64,000 nt of DNA, from positions 448,112 through 512,111 of the forward strand of contig JAQSDM010000012.1 of NCBI GenBank assembly GCA_029945945.1. The letters run 5' to 3'. This document shows positions 1-9,588 of the stretch, one piece after another. The stretch comes from Algoriphagus sp. (GTDB lineage Bacteria; Bacteroidota; Bacteroidia; Cytophagales; Cyclobacteriaceae). The notes beneath the pieces are model-generated. The model was not told where the DNA came from. It saw nothing but the letters and a program-made list of their open reading frames with translations, and made no database searches. The translations under genes were made by a program, and so were the position numbers. Within the stretch, counting starts at the first letter, position 1; every line of letters starts with the position of its first letter.

Positions 1-1960
1 AAATATTGCGTTTTGCTTCATATTCATCCAATATTGCCACGGCATCGTCGGCTGTTATGGTATTGACTACCAACTGCGCATAATTTTTTGATGGGAAATT
101 AGGTGCGTAGGTAGTGTGGAAACGTGGTGAGCTGGTACCCATGAAGGAGGCTACATTAACCACCCGACTATCACTCATGAGCAATACCTCCATACTATCG
201 GCAACAGCAACTGTTTGGGCAAGTGTGTATCCTTCCGGTAGATAAATTTCTACGGCAAACTGATTCCTCTCCACTTTTGGAAATAACTGTCGTGGCAACA
301 GTGCCATGATTGCTCCGCCTAATAAAATGGAGAGTAAGCCTACCAGCATGGTCAGCTTTGGTCCTCTGAAGGCACTTTCGAGTGTGCTATTATAAAACTG
401 TTGCACCCAATCGAGTAGTGACTTCTTATCGGCTTTTGCTTCTTCCGCTTCTCCTTTCCTGACTCCTTTTTTGATAAATACATAGCTCATGTAAGGAACC
501 AGAAAGTAGGCCACCAGCATAGACGTAAACAAGGCCACACCAATGGTAACAGGCAGAGAACCAACAAAATCACCGGTCATTCCAGATAAGAAAAATACCA
601 AAGGAACATAGGTAGCGATAATGGCAAGGGTAGCAGAAAATACCGGAACAAAAAGTTCTGTCGCACTTTTCCAGGCAGCATCCCAGGGCGTTTCGCCATG
701 ATCTAATTTTTCTACATGACTATCAATAACAACAATGGCATTATCCACCACCATGCCTAATACAACGATTAATCCTGCAAGCGAAACGGTGTGTAGTTCA
801 ACACCTAATAAATATAAAATGCCTACGGTTATAAAAATGGTAATGGGGATCGTTACGCCGGCAACCGCAGCTACCCGTAAAGGCAATAACAACATCGTAA
901 CGATGATCACAGCGATAATAGCAATGAAAAATTCTTTCAGGAAATGAATAATGGAACGATCTACGGCTGTTGGCATATCAGCAATCTTATCCAGATTTAC
1001 ATCAGAAGAAATTTTAGTCCGGATGGAAGCGAGGGATTGATCCACCTGTTTCCCAAAATCAACAATGTTGTTGCCAGGTTGCATTTCCAATGACACCAGC
1101 AAGCTTTTTGCCCCATTGTTTTTTATGAAAGAGTCAGGTTCCTTATATTTTCTAACTACAGTAGCAATATCTTTCATCCGGATGATGTTACCAGCAGGAT
1201 CGGCATACACGATTTGGTTTTTAATGTCTTCTTCCGATTTGAAATTTGCTGGAATATGTATCGGTGTAATCAATTCTGAATTATTGAGTTCGCCACCGTA
1301 ATACACAGCACCCTCCAATTGCATGGCGGCAAGCACCGTAATAGGACGCACACCGTAATAAGCCAGTTTAGCATTATCCAGATAAATGGCTATCTGTTCC
1401 TGTTGAATTCCGTAGTGTTTTACTTTAGAAACGGCCTTTATTTTTCGCAATTCCGTTTCGATAATTTTCAATTCTTTCTCCAGCTCTTTATAGGTTTTGC
1501 TTTCTGATTGTATGGTAAGTAGCAAAGCGGCTGTATCGCCAAAATCATTGTTGGCAATCAGCGCAAGTACCTGCGGTGGCAACTGTAATTTTAATTCGCT
1601 GAGGCCGAATTTTATTTTATCCCAAAAGCCATCAGGGTCTTTTACGTTGTTGTTTACTTCCACAAACACAACCAACATTCCTTCTCTGGATATGGAATAC
1701 GTTTTCTCCCGGTTTACTTCTTTAAAACCGTAAAGAAAACTTTCCACTTTGGTGGCTAATTGGTCTTCCACCTGTTCGGAAGTAGCCCCCGGAAATACAC
1801 CGATGATCAATCCCTGTCGAATGATGAACTCAGGAAATTCATTTCGGGGCATTACCCAAAGAGAAAATATACCAAACAACACCAACAGACTTGTTATGGT
1901 AATGGCTATTTGCTTATACCTCATAGCCAATTCTATGACATTAAACTTATGTGTCGTCAT
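1..1960 (-). CDS. RND efflux transporter permease (AcrB/MexB-like), 3' end truncated by window start
   Basis: Open minus-strand frame from ATG at 1960 (MTTHKFNVIELAMRYKQIAITITSLLVLFGIFSLWVMPRNEFPEF...) through typical RND text (GLIVVLGMVVDNAIVVIDSHVEKL). Absent from the ORF track because it runs off the window. Confidence 0.9.
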   Translation of the reverse strand, partial: MTTHKFNVIELAMRYKQIAITITSLLVLFGIFSLWVMPRNEFPEFIIRQGLIIGVFPGATSEQVEDQLATKVESFLYGFKEVNREKTYSISREGMLVVFVEVNNNVKDPDGFWDKIKFGLSELKLQLPPQVLALIANNDFGDTAALLLTIQSESKTYKELEKELKIIETELRKIKAVSKVKHYGIQQEQIAIYLDNAKLAYYGVRPITVLAAMQLEGAVYYGGELNNSELITPIHIPANFKSEEDIKNQIVYADPAGNIIRMKDIATVVRKYKEPDSFIKNNGAKSLLVSLEMQPGNNIVDFGKQVDQSLASIRTKISSDVNLDKIADMPTAVDRSIIHFLKEFFIAIIAVIIVTMLLLPLRVAAVAGVTIPITIFITVGILYLLGVELHTVSLAGLIVVLGMVVDNAIVVIDSHVEKLDHGETPWDAAWKSATELFVPVFSATLAIIATYVPLVFFLSGMTGDFVGSLPVTIGVALFTSMLVAYFLVPYMSYVFIKKGVRKGEAEEAKADKKSLLDWVQQFYNSTLESAFRGPKLTMLVGLLSILLGGAIMALLPRQLFPKVERNQFAVEIYLPEGYTLAQTVAVADSMEVLLMSDSRVVNVASFMGTSSPRFHTTYAPNFPSKNYAQLVVNTITADDAVAILDEYEAKRNI

Positions 1961-1964
1961 GATG

Positions 1965-3005
1965 CTATTTTATAATGTTTACCTGTGAGCCCTGGCGAAG
2001 TTTGTCTTGCCCTGCCACAATGATTTTATCACCTTCTTTCAAATTTCCGCTGACCAGAATTTTTTGGTCGATTAAAGCAATGGTTTTCACCGCTCGCTTT
2101 TGAGCCGTGTTATTTTCTATCACATATACAAACTGCGTCCCTTGTAAATCCTGCTGCATTGCTTTGTTAGAGATAAGAACACCGGTCGCCTTGTTTTGGG
2201 TTGCAAAGTTGACTGTACAAACCATACCCGGCTTAATGGCTAAATCAGAATTGTCAACTTCAAGTCTTACCGGATAGGAGTGTGAAAATATATCAGCCGA
2301 AACACCAATTTCTCTTACAATACCGGTGATTGTTTTAGAGATAGCTCCAACAGTAATGATGGCCTGATCTCCCTTTTTGAACGAACTGATCTCATCTTCT
2401 GGTACGGGAATTTTTACATATACTTTACTGATGTCGAATAATTCAAAAACTGTAATATTTGGAAATACATTCTCTCCCTCCTGAATCGATTTTTTACCTA
2501 TCACACCCGCTGTAAAAGCATATAGTTTTGTATCGTCAAGTCCTTTTTTTGCAATGGCTGTAGCCGATTTTGCCTGACTTAATCCTGTTTCTACCTCCAC
2601 CCATTTTATTTCAGACAGGGTACCATTTTCATGCATCGGCATTAACCGGTTATACGCATCCTGTGCCTGTTGTAATTTTTGAAATGCCATCTGGTAGGTG
2701 TTCTCCATAGTCGATGGATTTAGTTGTGCCAGCAACTGGCCTTTGTTTACCTGCTGTCCTTCTTCTACTGCTATTTTCGAAACGGTTCCCGGCACCGAGA
2801 AACTGAGTGGTGTATTTTTCTTTGGCACCACAACCCCGGAATACCCAACTGTATGGCTTCCTTTAAATTGAATTACTTCTTCTGTTTTAACATTAAGGGA
2901 AATGTGCTTCGCACTTTCCGATGATGTATTCTCTCCTGACGAGCATCCGGCCAGGATAACGGAAAACCAAAGAGCGATGTGCAGTTTATTGACTTTCATA
3001 TTCAT
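1965..3005 (-). CDS. RND efflux periplasmic adaptor (membrane fusion protein), lipoprotein
   Basis: 346 aa with lipobox (LAGCSSG), biotinyl-lipoyl/HlyD-like text (VEEGQQVNKGQLLAQLNPSTMENTYQMA); directly upstream of the RND permease. Confidence 0.9.
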   Translation of the reverse strand: MNMKVNKLHIALWFSVILAGCSSGENTSSESAKHISLNVKTEEVIQFKGSHTVGYSGVVVPKKNTPLSFSVPGTVSKIAVEEGQQVNKGQLLAQLNPSTMENTYQMAFQKLQQAQDAYNRLMPMHENGTLSEIKWVEVETGLSQAKSATAIAKKGLDDTKLYAFTAGVIGKKSIQEGENVFPNITVFELFDISKVYVKIPVPEDEISSFKKGDQAIITVGAISKTITGIVREIGVSADIFSHSYPVRLEVDNSDLAIKPGMVCTVNFATQNKATGVLISNKAMQQDLQGTQFVYVIENNTAQKRAVKTIALIDQKILVSGNLKEGDKIIVAGQDKLRQGSQVNIIK

Positions 3006-3027
3006 TGTTAGTTCTATTAATTACAAT

Positions 3028-3052
3028 TAGACTATTTTAGTTTTTTGGTCGA
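3028..3052. promoter_or_regulatory. Putative TetR operator (degenerate copy) upstream of the efflux operon
   Basis: TAGACTATT-TTAGTTT-TTTGGTCGA; shares 16 contiguous bases TTAGTTTTTTGGTCGA with the perfect palindrome at 3686..3710. Confidence 0.6.
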
Positions 3053-3070
3053 TAATGGGTTAAAAAAAAA

Positions 3071-3664
3071 TTACCTCGCTATGATTCCATAAAAAAGCAC
3101 GTTCAGCAATCCTTCAAACCGATTTTCTGTTTTTGCATAATTGTTTTTAATGAATAAAGGATATTCTAAACCCTTCAGTGCTGTGACCAGGGCAAAGGCG
3201 GTGAGGTTGATGTCTTCTATTTTAAAATCACCTTCTTCAACACCCGTCTTCAATATTCCTTTGATGGTGTTAACCTCTTCGGTGTCATACTTCACTCTGA
3301 CATTTTCAATGAAACTGTAATGCTCCAGATATTCATCTTTTAAAGCACTGTATAGATTGGTTAATTTGTTAATAACTTTCATTCTTGTTAAAACATAAGC
3401 CCGTATTTTTTTTTCAGAGGTAGTTTCTGCATTGATTGCTTTTGCTATGGCAGCACTTAACACATCCGATTCCTTTTCAACGATTGCCTTGAAAATATCT
3501 TCTTTGCTTTTGAAGTAATGATAGATGGAACTTTTGCCTTTTCTTGAAGCATGAGCTATTTCATCCATTGTGGTTTTCTTAAAACCATATCTGGCAAAGA
3601 TGGTTTTAGCGGAATTTAGGATGACCTCACTTACATCGTCTTTAATGTCCATTGTTGTTTCCAT
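3071..3664 (-). CDS. TetR/AcrR family transcriptional regulator
   Basis: N-terminal HTH: ILNSAKTIFARYGFKKTTMDEIAHASRKGKSSIYHYFKSKEDIFKAIV. Confidence 0.92.
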   Translation of the reverse strand: METTMDIKDDVSEVILNSAKTIFARYGFKKTTMDEIAHASRKGKSSIYHYFKSKEDIFKAIVEKESDVLSAAIAKAINAETTSEKKIRAYVLTRMKVINKLTNLYSALKDEYLEHYSFIENVRVKYDTEEVNTIKGILKTGVEEGDFKIEDINLTAFALVTALKGLEYPLFIKNNYAKTENRFEGLLNVLFYGIIAR

Positions 3665-3685
3665 TGTTTCTTCCCAAACTATTTA

Positions 3686-3710
3686 TCGACCAAATTAGTT
3701 TTTTGGTCGA
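3686..3710. promoter_or_regulatory. Putative TetR operator upstream of the tetR gene
   Basis: Perfect inverted repeat TCGACCAAA-n7-TTTGGTCGA immediately 5' of the TetR start. Confidence 0.7.
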
Positions 3711-3815
3711 GTGCAAAGATATACATTTTTTTTAAACCCACTCTTTTAAGAATTCTTTCGGTTGGGGAGTTTAGCTCAAACAAGCTGATTTTTGCATAAA
3801 TTTGAGCGGCTCATG

Positions 3816-4247
3816 TTAAGATTCACTCCTTAATGCGCTATACACACATCTTGCGAGGGCGACCGGTTCTTTATTATCGGGCTGAAACAATTCTACATCA
3901 ACCTTAATGATTGTCTTCCCTTGTTTAATTATTCGTGCTTTTGCTTGTACATCCGCCTTAACGGCTGCATGTAAATAATCAATGCGCATATCAATGGTGT
4001 TCAGCCTGTCATTGGGTGAATGTAAAGCCGTTGCCCCGGCCACTCCTCCGGCAGTATCGGCAATGGCGGCCAGAATACCTCCATGCCAGCGGCCTTGTAT
4101 AAAATCACCAATAAACTCTTCTTTGAATGGAACATGAATATGAACCGAGCCTGCTGTAATCTCAACTATTTTTAAACCGAGTATTTTGTTAGCAGGCATC
4201 ATGTTTTCGATGGCGTGCTTCAATATTTGAAAATCATTTTCGTGCAT
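3816..4247 (-). CDS. PaaI-family (hotdog fold) thioesterase
   Basis: RWHGGILAAIADTAGGVAG motif and size. Confidence 0.85.
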   Translation of the reverse strand: MHENDFQILKHAIENMMPANKILGLKIVEITAGSVHIHVPFKEEFIGDFIQGRWHGGILAAIADTAGGVAGATALHSPNDRLNTIDMRIDYLHAAVKADVQAKARIIKQGKTIIKVDVELFQPDNKEPVALARCVYSALRSES

Positions 4248-4299
4248 GGTTAATTTTTTTTTAGTAGAATTTATTTTTACTGACCCAAACTTCGCCTCA

Positions 4300-4788
4300 T
4301 TAATCGCTTATTTCACCTATTGCAAATTGGTAGGAGCGAAAAATAATTTTTTTAATCTCATCGGCCTCCTCTTCGTTTCTGGGCGCGTAAACCATTATGA
4401 AGTTTGGCGGCAACCATCCTTTATGCACTACAGGATGCAATTCGCCCCAACCCAGTTCAATTACTTTTTTTACATCACGCTGCGGGAGGCCTAAGTGCAT
4501 ACTGCCATCCGGAGCAGGATGAAAATGCGCAAATTCCGTTTCAACCATAAAAGCATTACAATGTGTGCACATTTTTTCTTCTGACATACACATGGCCTGT
4601 GCTCCGGGTACAGAGATTTTGCTATACTCCTTTGAAATATCAGGAAGCGAGAATGCCCAACCAATGAGTTCATCCACCAGCTTTCTGTCTTTTGGTTGTT
4701 GATCCAATTGCATGTGAGGATTGCTCGGTGTGGTAGTTGGTTTGGCTCCTGTTCTTTTTGGAAGCTCAAAATCATAATGTAAGGTCAT
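4300..4788 (-). CDS. Luciferase-domain / DUF5519-like protein
   Basis: FAHFHPAPDGSMHLGLPQRDVKKVIELGWGELHP. Confidence 0.65.
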   Translation of the reverse strand: MTLHYDFELPKRTGAKPTTTPSNPHMQLDQQPKDRKLVDELIGWAFSLPDISKEYSKISVPGAQAMCMSEEKMCTHCNAFMVETEFAHFHPAPDGSMHLGLPQRDVKKVIELGWGELHPVVHKGWLPPNFIMVYAPRNEEEADEIKKIIFRSYQFAIGEISD

Positions 4789-4801
4789 GTTATACTATTG
4801 T

Positions 4802-5722
4802 TTAATGGGTTGATTCAATGATGAAACTACGGTCGCTAAATGCAGGCAAAAGACTTTCATAGGTGTGCTCTATAGTATCGTTGGTATTCAGCATAGCCAT
4901 AGAATAAATTAGCGGCACATAATGATCGGGAGTCGGGGCAGCCATTTTTCCAAATTTTGTTTTTTCATAATTCATCAAACTTTTTATGTCGCGGTCCACC
5001 ACTCTCTGTTTTATCCATTCATCAAATTCCTTATCCCATCCATACAAGGTTTTATCGCCTTTGAAAAGTCTGGAACTTGCCAATTGAAGATTATGAACAA
5101 CGGAACCGCTGCCGATAATCAAAACACCCTTCGTTCTTAATTTCTTCAGTTGAACTGCTAACTCATAGTGGTATTGAGGAGATTGATAATAATCAATGCT
5201 CATCTGAAAAACCGGTACATTGGCATCTGGGAAAAGATGACGAAGCATGGGCCAATTGCCATGATCGAAACCCCATTCGGTTGTAGTTCTAATTGCAGGG
5301 ATGGCTTCTGCTACATTTTTGGCAAATTCCGGAGCACCTGGAGCCATGTATTTTATAGTGTAATATTCGGGAGGGAAACCGTAAAAATCGTAAATCGTTT
5401 CCGGCCACGGAGAAACATTTACGTATGTGCCTTTGGTACACCAGTGTGCTGATACTACCAATATGGCTTTAATTTCTTTTGGATATTTTTTTCGTAAGTC
5501 AACACCTAAATCAAAAAGATAAGTTAAAAAAGGATTCGCTTTATGAGGAAGGTGTATGTCCATTGGGTTTCCGTGCGAAGTAAAAAGAACCGGAAGGGTT
5601 ACTTCCTGTTCGGGTAAGCCGGTTATCGAATTGGCCCAGCTCTTTACATTTGAAGTCCCAAAACCTATTGTTGCTGCTCCCATTATTTTTATAAAGTCTG
5701 ATCGGTTCATTTTACAATTCAA
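4802..5722 (-). CDS. ygiD: Class III extradiol dioxygenase, DODA/YgiD-like, with possible Tat-type N-terminus
   Basis: LPVLFTSHGNPMD...ILVVSAHWCTKGTYVN...YGFPPEYYTIKYMAPG...FDHGNWPMLRHLFPDANVPVFQMSID; N-terminus NRSDFIKIMGAATIGFG. Confidence 0.88.
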   Translation of the reverse strand: MNCKMNRSDFIKIMGAATIGFGTSNVKSWANSITGLPEQEVTLPVLFTSHGNPMDIHLPHKANPFLTYLFDLGVDLRKKYPKEIKAILVVSAHWCTKGTYVNVSPWPETIYDFYGFPPEYYTIKYMAPGAPEFAKNVAEAIPAIRTTTEWGFDHGNWPMLRHLFPDANVPVFQMSIDYYQSPQYHYELAVQLKKLRTKGVLIIGSGSVVHNLQLASSRLFKGDKTLYGWDKEFDEWIKQRVVDRDIKSLMNYEKTKFGKMAAPTPDHYVPLIYSMAMLNTNDTIEHTYESLLPAFSDRSFIIESTH

Positions 5723-5767
5723 AAGGGAATTTAAATCGGACGCACGTTACTCCGCTACCGGATAAAG

Positions 5768-6433
5768 TCATTCTGATGAAATAGAAAGTTCTTGCTGGTA
5801 ATACTTTTCATCATCAACAATGTCCAGCATAAAGCGGGCAACATCTTTTCGGCTGATGGTCATGTTTAGTTTTTTATCGCCTTTAATGCTTACCCGAACT
5901 TGCTTCTGCTTTTCACTGCTGCTAAGGCCAACCGGTCGAACAGATGTCCATTTCAGTCCGCTTGTACGAAGTACTCTTTCCTGATCTTCATGACCTGCGT
6001 AGGCTACACCAACGTTGGTCTTTTTGATAAGAAATTTAAATATCCAATTTGTTTCTTTGTAGCTATCGCCTGTTCCCCAGGCTGAAACAGTTATCACCCG
6101 CTTTACACCGTTTTCATTCATTGCGAAAATTATATTTTTCATACTTGTATACAATAAATCAAGTGGCGAAGTCACTTTTGCCCAAGGCAGGTCAGATTTC
6201 CTTCCAATGTTGAGCGCAACAAAGATGGCATGTGTTTCCTTGATAACTTTCCTCACATCATCTATACGCATAGGATTTCCTTCAATGACTTGTAGATTGG
6301 GATTTGCAAGTTTGATTTTTTGTTTGTCGCGAACCAATGCTTTTACAACCCAACCTTTTTCCAGGGCTTGTTTTACAATTTCAATTCCAGTTCGGCCATT
6401 GGCGCCTAATACGGCTATTGCTTTTATGTCCAT
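5768..6433 (-). CDS. NAD(P)-binding atypical SDR / NmrA-like oxidoreductase
   Basis: IAVLGANGRTGIEIVKQALEKGW Rossmann motif. Confidence 0.85.
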   Translation of the reverse strand: MDIKAIAVLGANGRTGIEIVKQALEKGWVVKALVRDKQKIKLANPNLQVIEGNPMRIDDVRKVIKETHAIFVALNIGRKSDLPWAKVTSPLDLLYTSMKNIIFAMNENGVKRVITVSAWGTGDSYKETNWIFKFLIKKTNVGVAYAGHEDQERVLRTSGLKWTSVRPVGLSSSEKQKQVRVSIKGDKKLNMTISRKDVARFMLDIVDDEKYYQQELSISSE

Positions 6434-6873
6434 TATTTTTTCGTAAAACTTGCCAGCATTTCGGGATTGCGCAGGTAATTACCAATCCAGATCACAGTCA
6501 AAATAATGGCAGGCATTATAAACGATTCCTCATGTTGTAGATGAGTGGCAATGGCTCCACCAAAGTGGGCGGTTAACAAAAGAAACCCAAGGGAGGATGT
6601 TCTGGGAATAATAAATAAAATGATGAAAATCAATTCGCCAATTCCTATAAACGTGAGGTTATCAATCAATCCCCATTTAGTGAAATTAGTTACCAATTCT
6701 TCAGCGTGTGTCAGTTTCATGGTGGCGCTCATAATAACCAACGCACCCACTAGTCCAATTATCACCCATGCGGCAATTTTTCTTGTTTTACTCTTTGTTT
6801 GCTTTTCCATGATGGTTTTGTTTACTAAATGAATTTCATTTCCATAAATTCTATACTTAAGCATGATGCTCAA
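6433..6873 (-). CDS. DoxX-like membrane protein
   Basis: Four hydrophobic helices, DoxX-like text; true start may be at MEKQTKSK. Confidence 0.7.
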   Translation of the reverse strand: MSIMLKYRIYGNEIHLVNKTIMEKQTKSKTRKIAAWVIIGLVGALVIMSATMKLTHAEELVTNFTKWGLIDNLTFIGIGELIFIILFIIPRTSSLGFLLLTAHFGGAIATHLQHEESFIMPAIILTVIWIGNYLRNPEMLASFTKK

Positions 6874-6921
6874 GCAAGAACTGCCAAGTAGTTCACTTAC
6901 CTGGTTTATATCCGATCAAAA

Positions 6922-7335
6922 TCAGGGCAGGAGATAAACGATTACAGTAATAATCAATCCTGTACCAAAAGCATAGGCAAGCAATTGCCAGGCTCTTGCT
7001 CTGTCTTTCACCCTGAATTCTTTTTGATCGATGGTATCTGTTTTCCCCACCTCTCCTAAATTGAACATGTGCCCAAATCCGAAATACACGCAGAACTTAT
7101 TGTACGCCTGTATGAATCCTGTTGCTCCCATTACTGCCGGAATGAAAACTACAAGTCGCATCCAGTGAGGTGCACTGAACCATAATAAGAGAGAAATGGT
7201 AATTACCGTTAGTACCAACCCTGTCCATCCACTTGCTTTTCGCCTTTTGATTTCCTCTCTCCCCATATTGCAGGTTCCGGGAATATATTTTTCATTGGAA
7301 GGGTTGCTTCCATTATTTTCATTAAACGATGACAT
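6922..7335 (-). CDS. Small membrane protein (YgaP/DUF2892-like)
   Basis: Two or three TM helices: WTGLVLTVITISLLLWFSAPHWMRLVVFIPAVMGATGFIQAY. Start MSSFNENN chosen because the longer ORF overlaps the upstream gene. Confidence 0.55.
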   Translation of the reverse strand: MSSFNENNGSNPSNEKYIPGTCNMGREEIKRRKASGWTGLVLTVITISLLLWFSAPHWMRLVVFIPAVMGATGFIQAYNKFCVYFGFGHMFNLGEVGKTDTIDQKEFRVKDRARAWQLLAYAFGTGLIITVIVYLLP

Positions 7336-7378
7336 AAAGGCAATGGCTTGATCGAGTGAAATTGCTCTTGTTTTGATT

Positions 7379-7732
7379 TTAGTTAGTTGAATAATAAAAA
7401 CGTTCATGAATAATTTGGCCGTCCTTCCATTTTTGCACGGCCACCTGGCACATTTTCATGCGGGGCGCGCCTTTGTAGGTGACATCAAATTCCCATTCTA
7501 CCATAGTCACATTGTCGCCCACGGCAACTGCTTTTACTTCTGCTCCGTGAAACGTTTCAATCATCTGCATCCCTTGAATTTCCCTTTCCCTGTTGGCTGA
7601 TTTGCCAACCATTGGGGGTTTGGAGTTTTCCTGCATTACTACATCTTCATGATAATACTTTTCAAAAGCATCCATTTGTTTGCCCGACAGCATTAGCTTG
7701 ATTAGGTCTTCGATTTTTTCTTTGATGTTCAT
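7379..7732 (-). CDS. SnoaL-like / nuclear transport factor 2 family protein
   Basis: 117 aa, MNIKEKIEDLIKLMLSGKQMDAFEKYYHEDVVMQENSKPPMVGK. Confidence 0.8.
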   Translation of the reverse strand: MNIKEKIEDLIKLMLSGKQMDAFEKYYHEDVVMQENSKPPMVGKSANREREIQGMQMIETFHGAEVKAVAVGDNVTMVEWEFDVTYKGAPRMKMCQVAVQKWKDGQIIHERFYYSTN

Positions 7733-7815
7733 GGTTTGATATTTTTTCGTGTATAAATAAATTCGGTTTTAGAGCAGATAACTATGTAAGTGCCGATGTT
7801 GAATAAACAGAGAAT

Positions 7816-8577
7816 CTAATATGCCGCCATTCCTCCATCTACCACATTAATGGTTGCAGTTATAAATTGGCTATCGTCAGAAGCTAAATACAAAACTACA
7901 TTGGCTACTTCTTCGGGCTGAACATACCTTCCCAAGGGAATACCTTTTATAAATTCCGCTTTTATTGCCTCTGCATGTCCTGGAGCCATTCCTTCTTCCA
8001 GAGAACGCATCATCCGGTTATCAACGGTCCCCGGATTAACTGTATTTACCCTGATTTTTCGTGGGGCAGCCTCCTGTGCTGTGGCTCGCATAATACCAAT
8101 GGTGGCGTGTTTACTTGCATTATAGGCGGTCATTCCTGAGATGCCAATAAGCCCTGCTACGGAAGATGTAATGATAACACTTCCTCCGTCATTCATTCTT
8201 GGTAACACATGCTTCATGCCCAACCAAACCCCTTTCACATTGACAGCAATAACTTTATCAAAATTTTCCTCCGGGTATTCTGTAATTGGCTTTACCACCC
8301 CTTCGATCCCTGCATTATTGAAGAACACATCTATTTTGCCAAATTTATCTACTGTTTTCTGTGCATATTTTTCAACATCAGAACTTTGGGTAACATCTGC
8401 TACGCAATAATCAACATTTGGTGATTGTAATTCTGTTGCAGCATTTTTCAACGAATCCTCATTTACGTCAACAAGCATTATTTTCGCACCGTTTTGTAAA
8501 AAAAGTTTGGCGGTAATCAGGCCGATACTGCCGGCACCACCTGTAATGATTGCAACTTTGTTTTCTAATTTTCCCAT
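7816..8577 (-). CDS. SDR family oxidoreductase
   Basis: Classical SDR motifs TGGAGSIG, NNAG, YNASK, PGTV. Confidence 0.92.
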   Translation of the reverse strand: MGKLENKVAIITGGAGSIGLITAKLFLQNGAKIMLVDVNEDSLKNAATELQSPNVDYCVADVTQSSDVEKYAQKTVDKFGKIDVFFNNAGIEGVVKPITEYPEENFDKVIAVNVKGVWLGMKHVLPRMNDGGSVIITSSVAGLIGISGMTAYNASKHATIGIMRATAQEAAPRKIRVNTVNPGTVDNRMMRSLEEGMAPGHAEAIKAEFIKGIPLGRYVQPEEVANVVLYLASDDSQFITATINVVDGGMAAY

Positions 8578-8622
8578 ATTGGTTTCATTTATGAATTTCT
8601 ACTATTTAAGGTTTTATTTATC

Positions 8623-9492
8623 CTACAAGGATTTTGTGCCATATACACTTTTTAGAAAATCCTTTAAATCAAGAGGAGGATGACCAATTAATTTCTTTAA
8701 TGTATCATCGGCATAATCAAACTCCCCGGCTTTCATGGTCTCGGCAATACTTGCCATCATACCCGTAACATTTTCCGGCAAACCATGTTGCAGCATGCCC
8801 TTTTTCAAATCTTCCAGTGGAATATCTACATAGTTTACAGGGGCATTTACAATATCCGAAAGCATAACAGCTATCTCTGTAAAGGTATATGCTTTTAATG
8901 CGGTGATATTATACACTTTATTCTGATGGGCAGAAGGGTTGGAAAGTACAACTGCATTGGCCTCTGCCATATCATTTCGTGACGCAAAATTTACCCTTGC
9001 ATCACCAGCACTGTAATAAATAGCTCCTGTATTGGTAAAATCTCCTAACAACATCGGTAGAAAATCAGCATAATAGGTATTTCCCATAATGGTATAAGGA
9101 ATTCCTGATGCTTTAATCTCTGCTTCTGTTTTTACGTGATCCATACCTCCACTGAATTTGGAATCAGGGGAAGATTTCAGCACACTGGTGTAAACGATAT
9201 GCTTTATGCCACTCTCTTTTGCCGCTTTTATGGCATTAGAATGCTGCTCATAACGTCCGGTTATGGAACTTGATGAAACCAGTAAAAGGACATCTACCCC
9301 CCGCATAGCCGCAAGCAATGAATCATAATTAAAGTAATCTCCTATGGCAATATCCACTCCTTTTTTTTTGAATGGAGCTCCTTTTTCTTCGGTTCTTACC
9401 AATGCCCTAATTGGGGTTTTAGGATTTTTTTTCAATAAAGATTCGATAGTGGCCGCCCCTAAATGCCCGTTGGCTCCTGTAATTAATATCAT
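8623..9492 (-). CDS. NmrA-like NAD(P)H-binding protein (quinone oxidoreductase-like)
   Basis: MILITGANGHLGAATIESLLKK...VYTSVLKSSPDSKFSGGMDHVKTEAEIKASGIPYTIM. Confidence 0.85.
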   Translation of the reverse strand: MILITGANGHLGAATIESLLKKNPKTPIRALVRTEEKGAPFKKKGVDIAIGDYFNYDSLLAAMRGVDVLLLVSSSSITGRYEQHSNAIKAAKESGIKHIVYTSVLKSSPDSKFSGGMDHVKTEAEIKASGIPYTIMGNTYYADFLPMLLGDFTNTGAIYYSAGDARVNFASRNDMAEANAVVLSNPSAHQNKVYNITALKAYTFTEIAVMLSDIVNAPVNYVDIPLEDLKKGMLQHGLPENVTGMMASIAETMKAGEFDYADDTLKKLIGHPPLDLKDFLKSVYGTKSL

Positions 9493-9549
9493 AATTTTTT
9501 GTTTTTAAATTAGTTGGTAGATGTTTTCACAAACTTAATCAAAATTAAA

Positions 9550-9569
9550 AGATATATTGAAATATATCT
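9550..9569. promoter_or_regulatory. Putative ArsR-family operator
   Basis: Perfect palindrome AGATATATT-GA-AATATATCT between the arsR-like gene and the NmrA-like gene start. Confidence 0.55.
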
Positions 9570-9588
9570 ATATATTGAATAAAAAAAA

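Noticed and set aside
1965-3664. Part of a classical antibiotic-resistance transposon
   Set aside because: No transposase or terminal inverted repeats seen near the efflux genes; only their possible inclusion in a larger island can be suggested.
4491-4775. 94-aa ORF in alternative frame within the DUF5519-like gene
   Set aside because: Overlaps the supported frame; looks like an out-of-frame translation.
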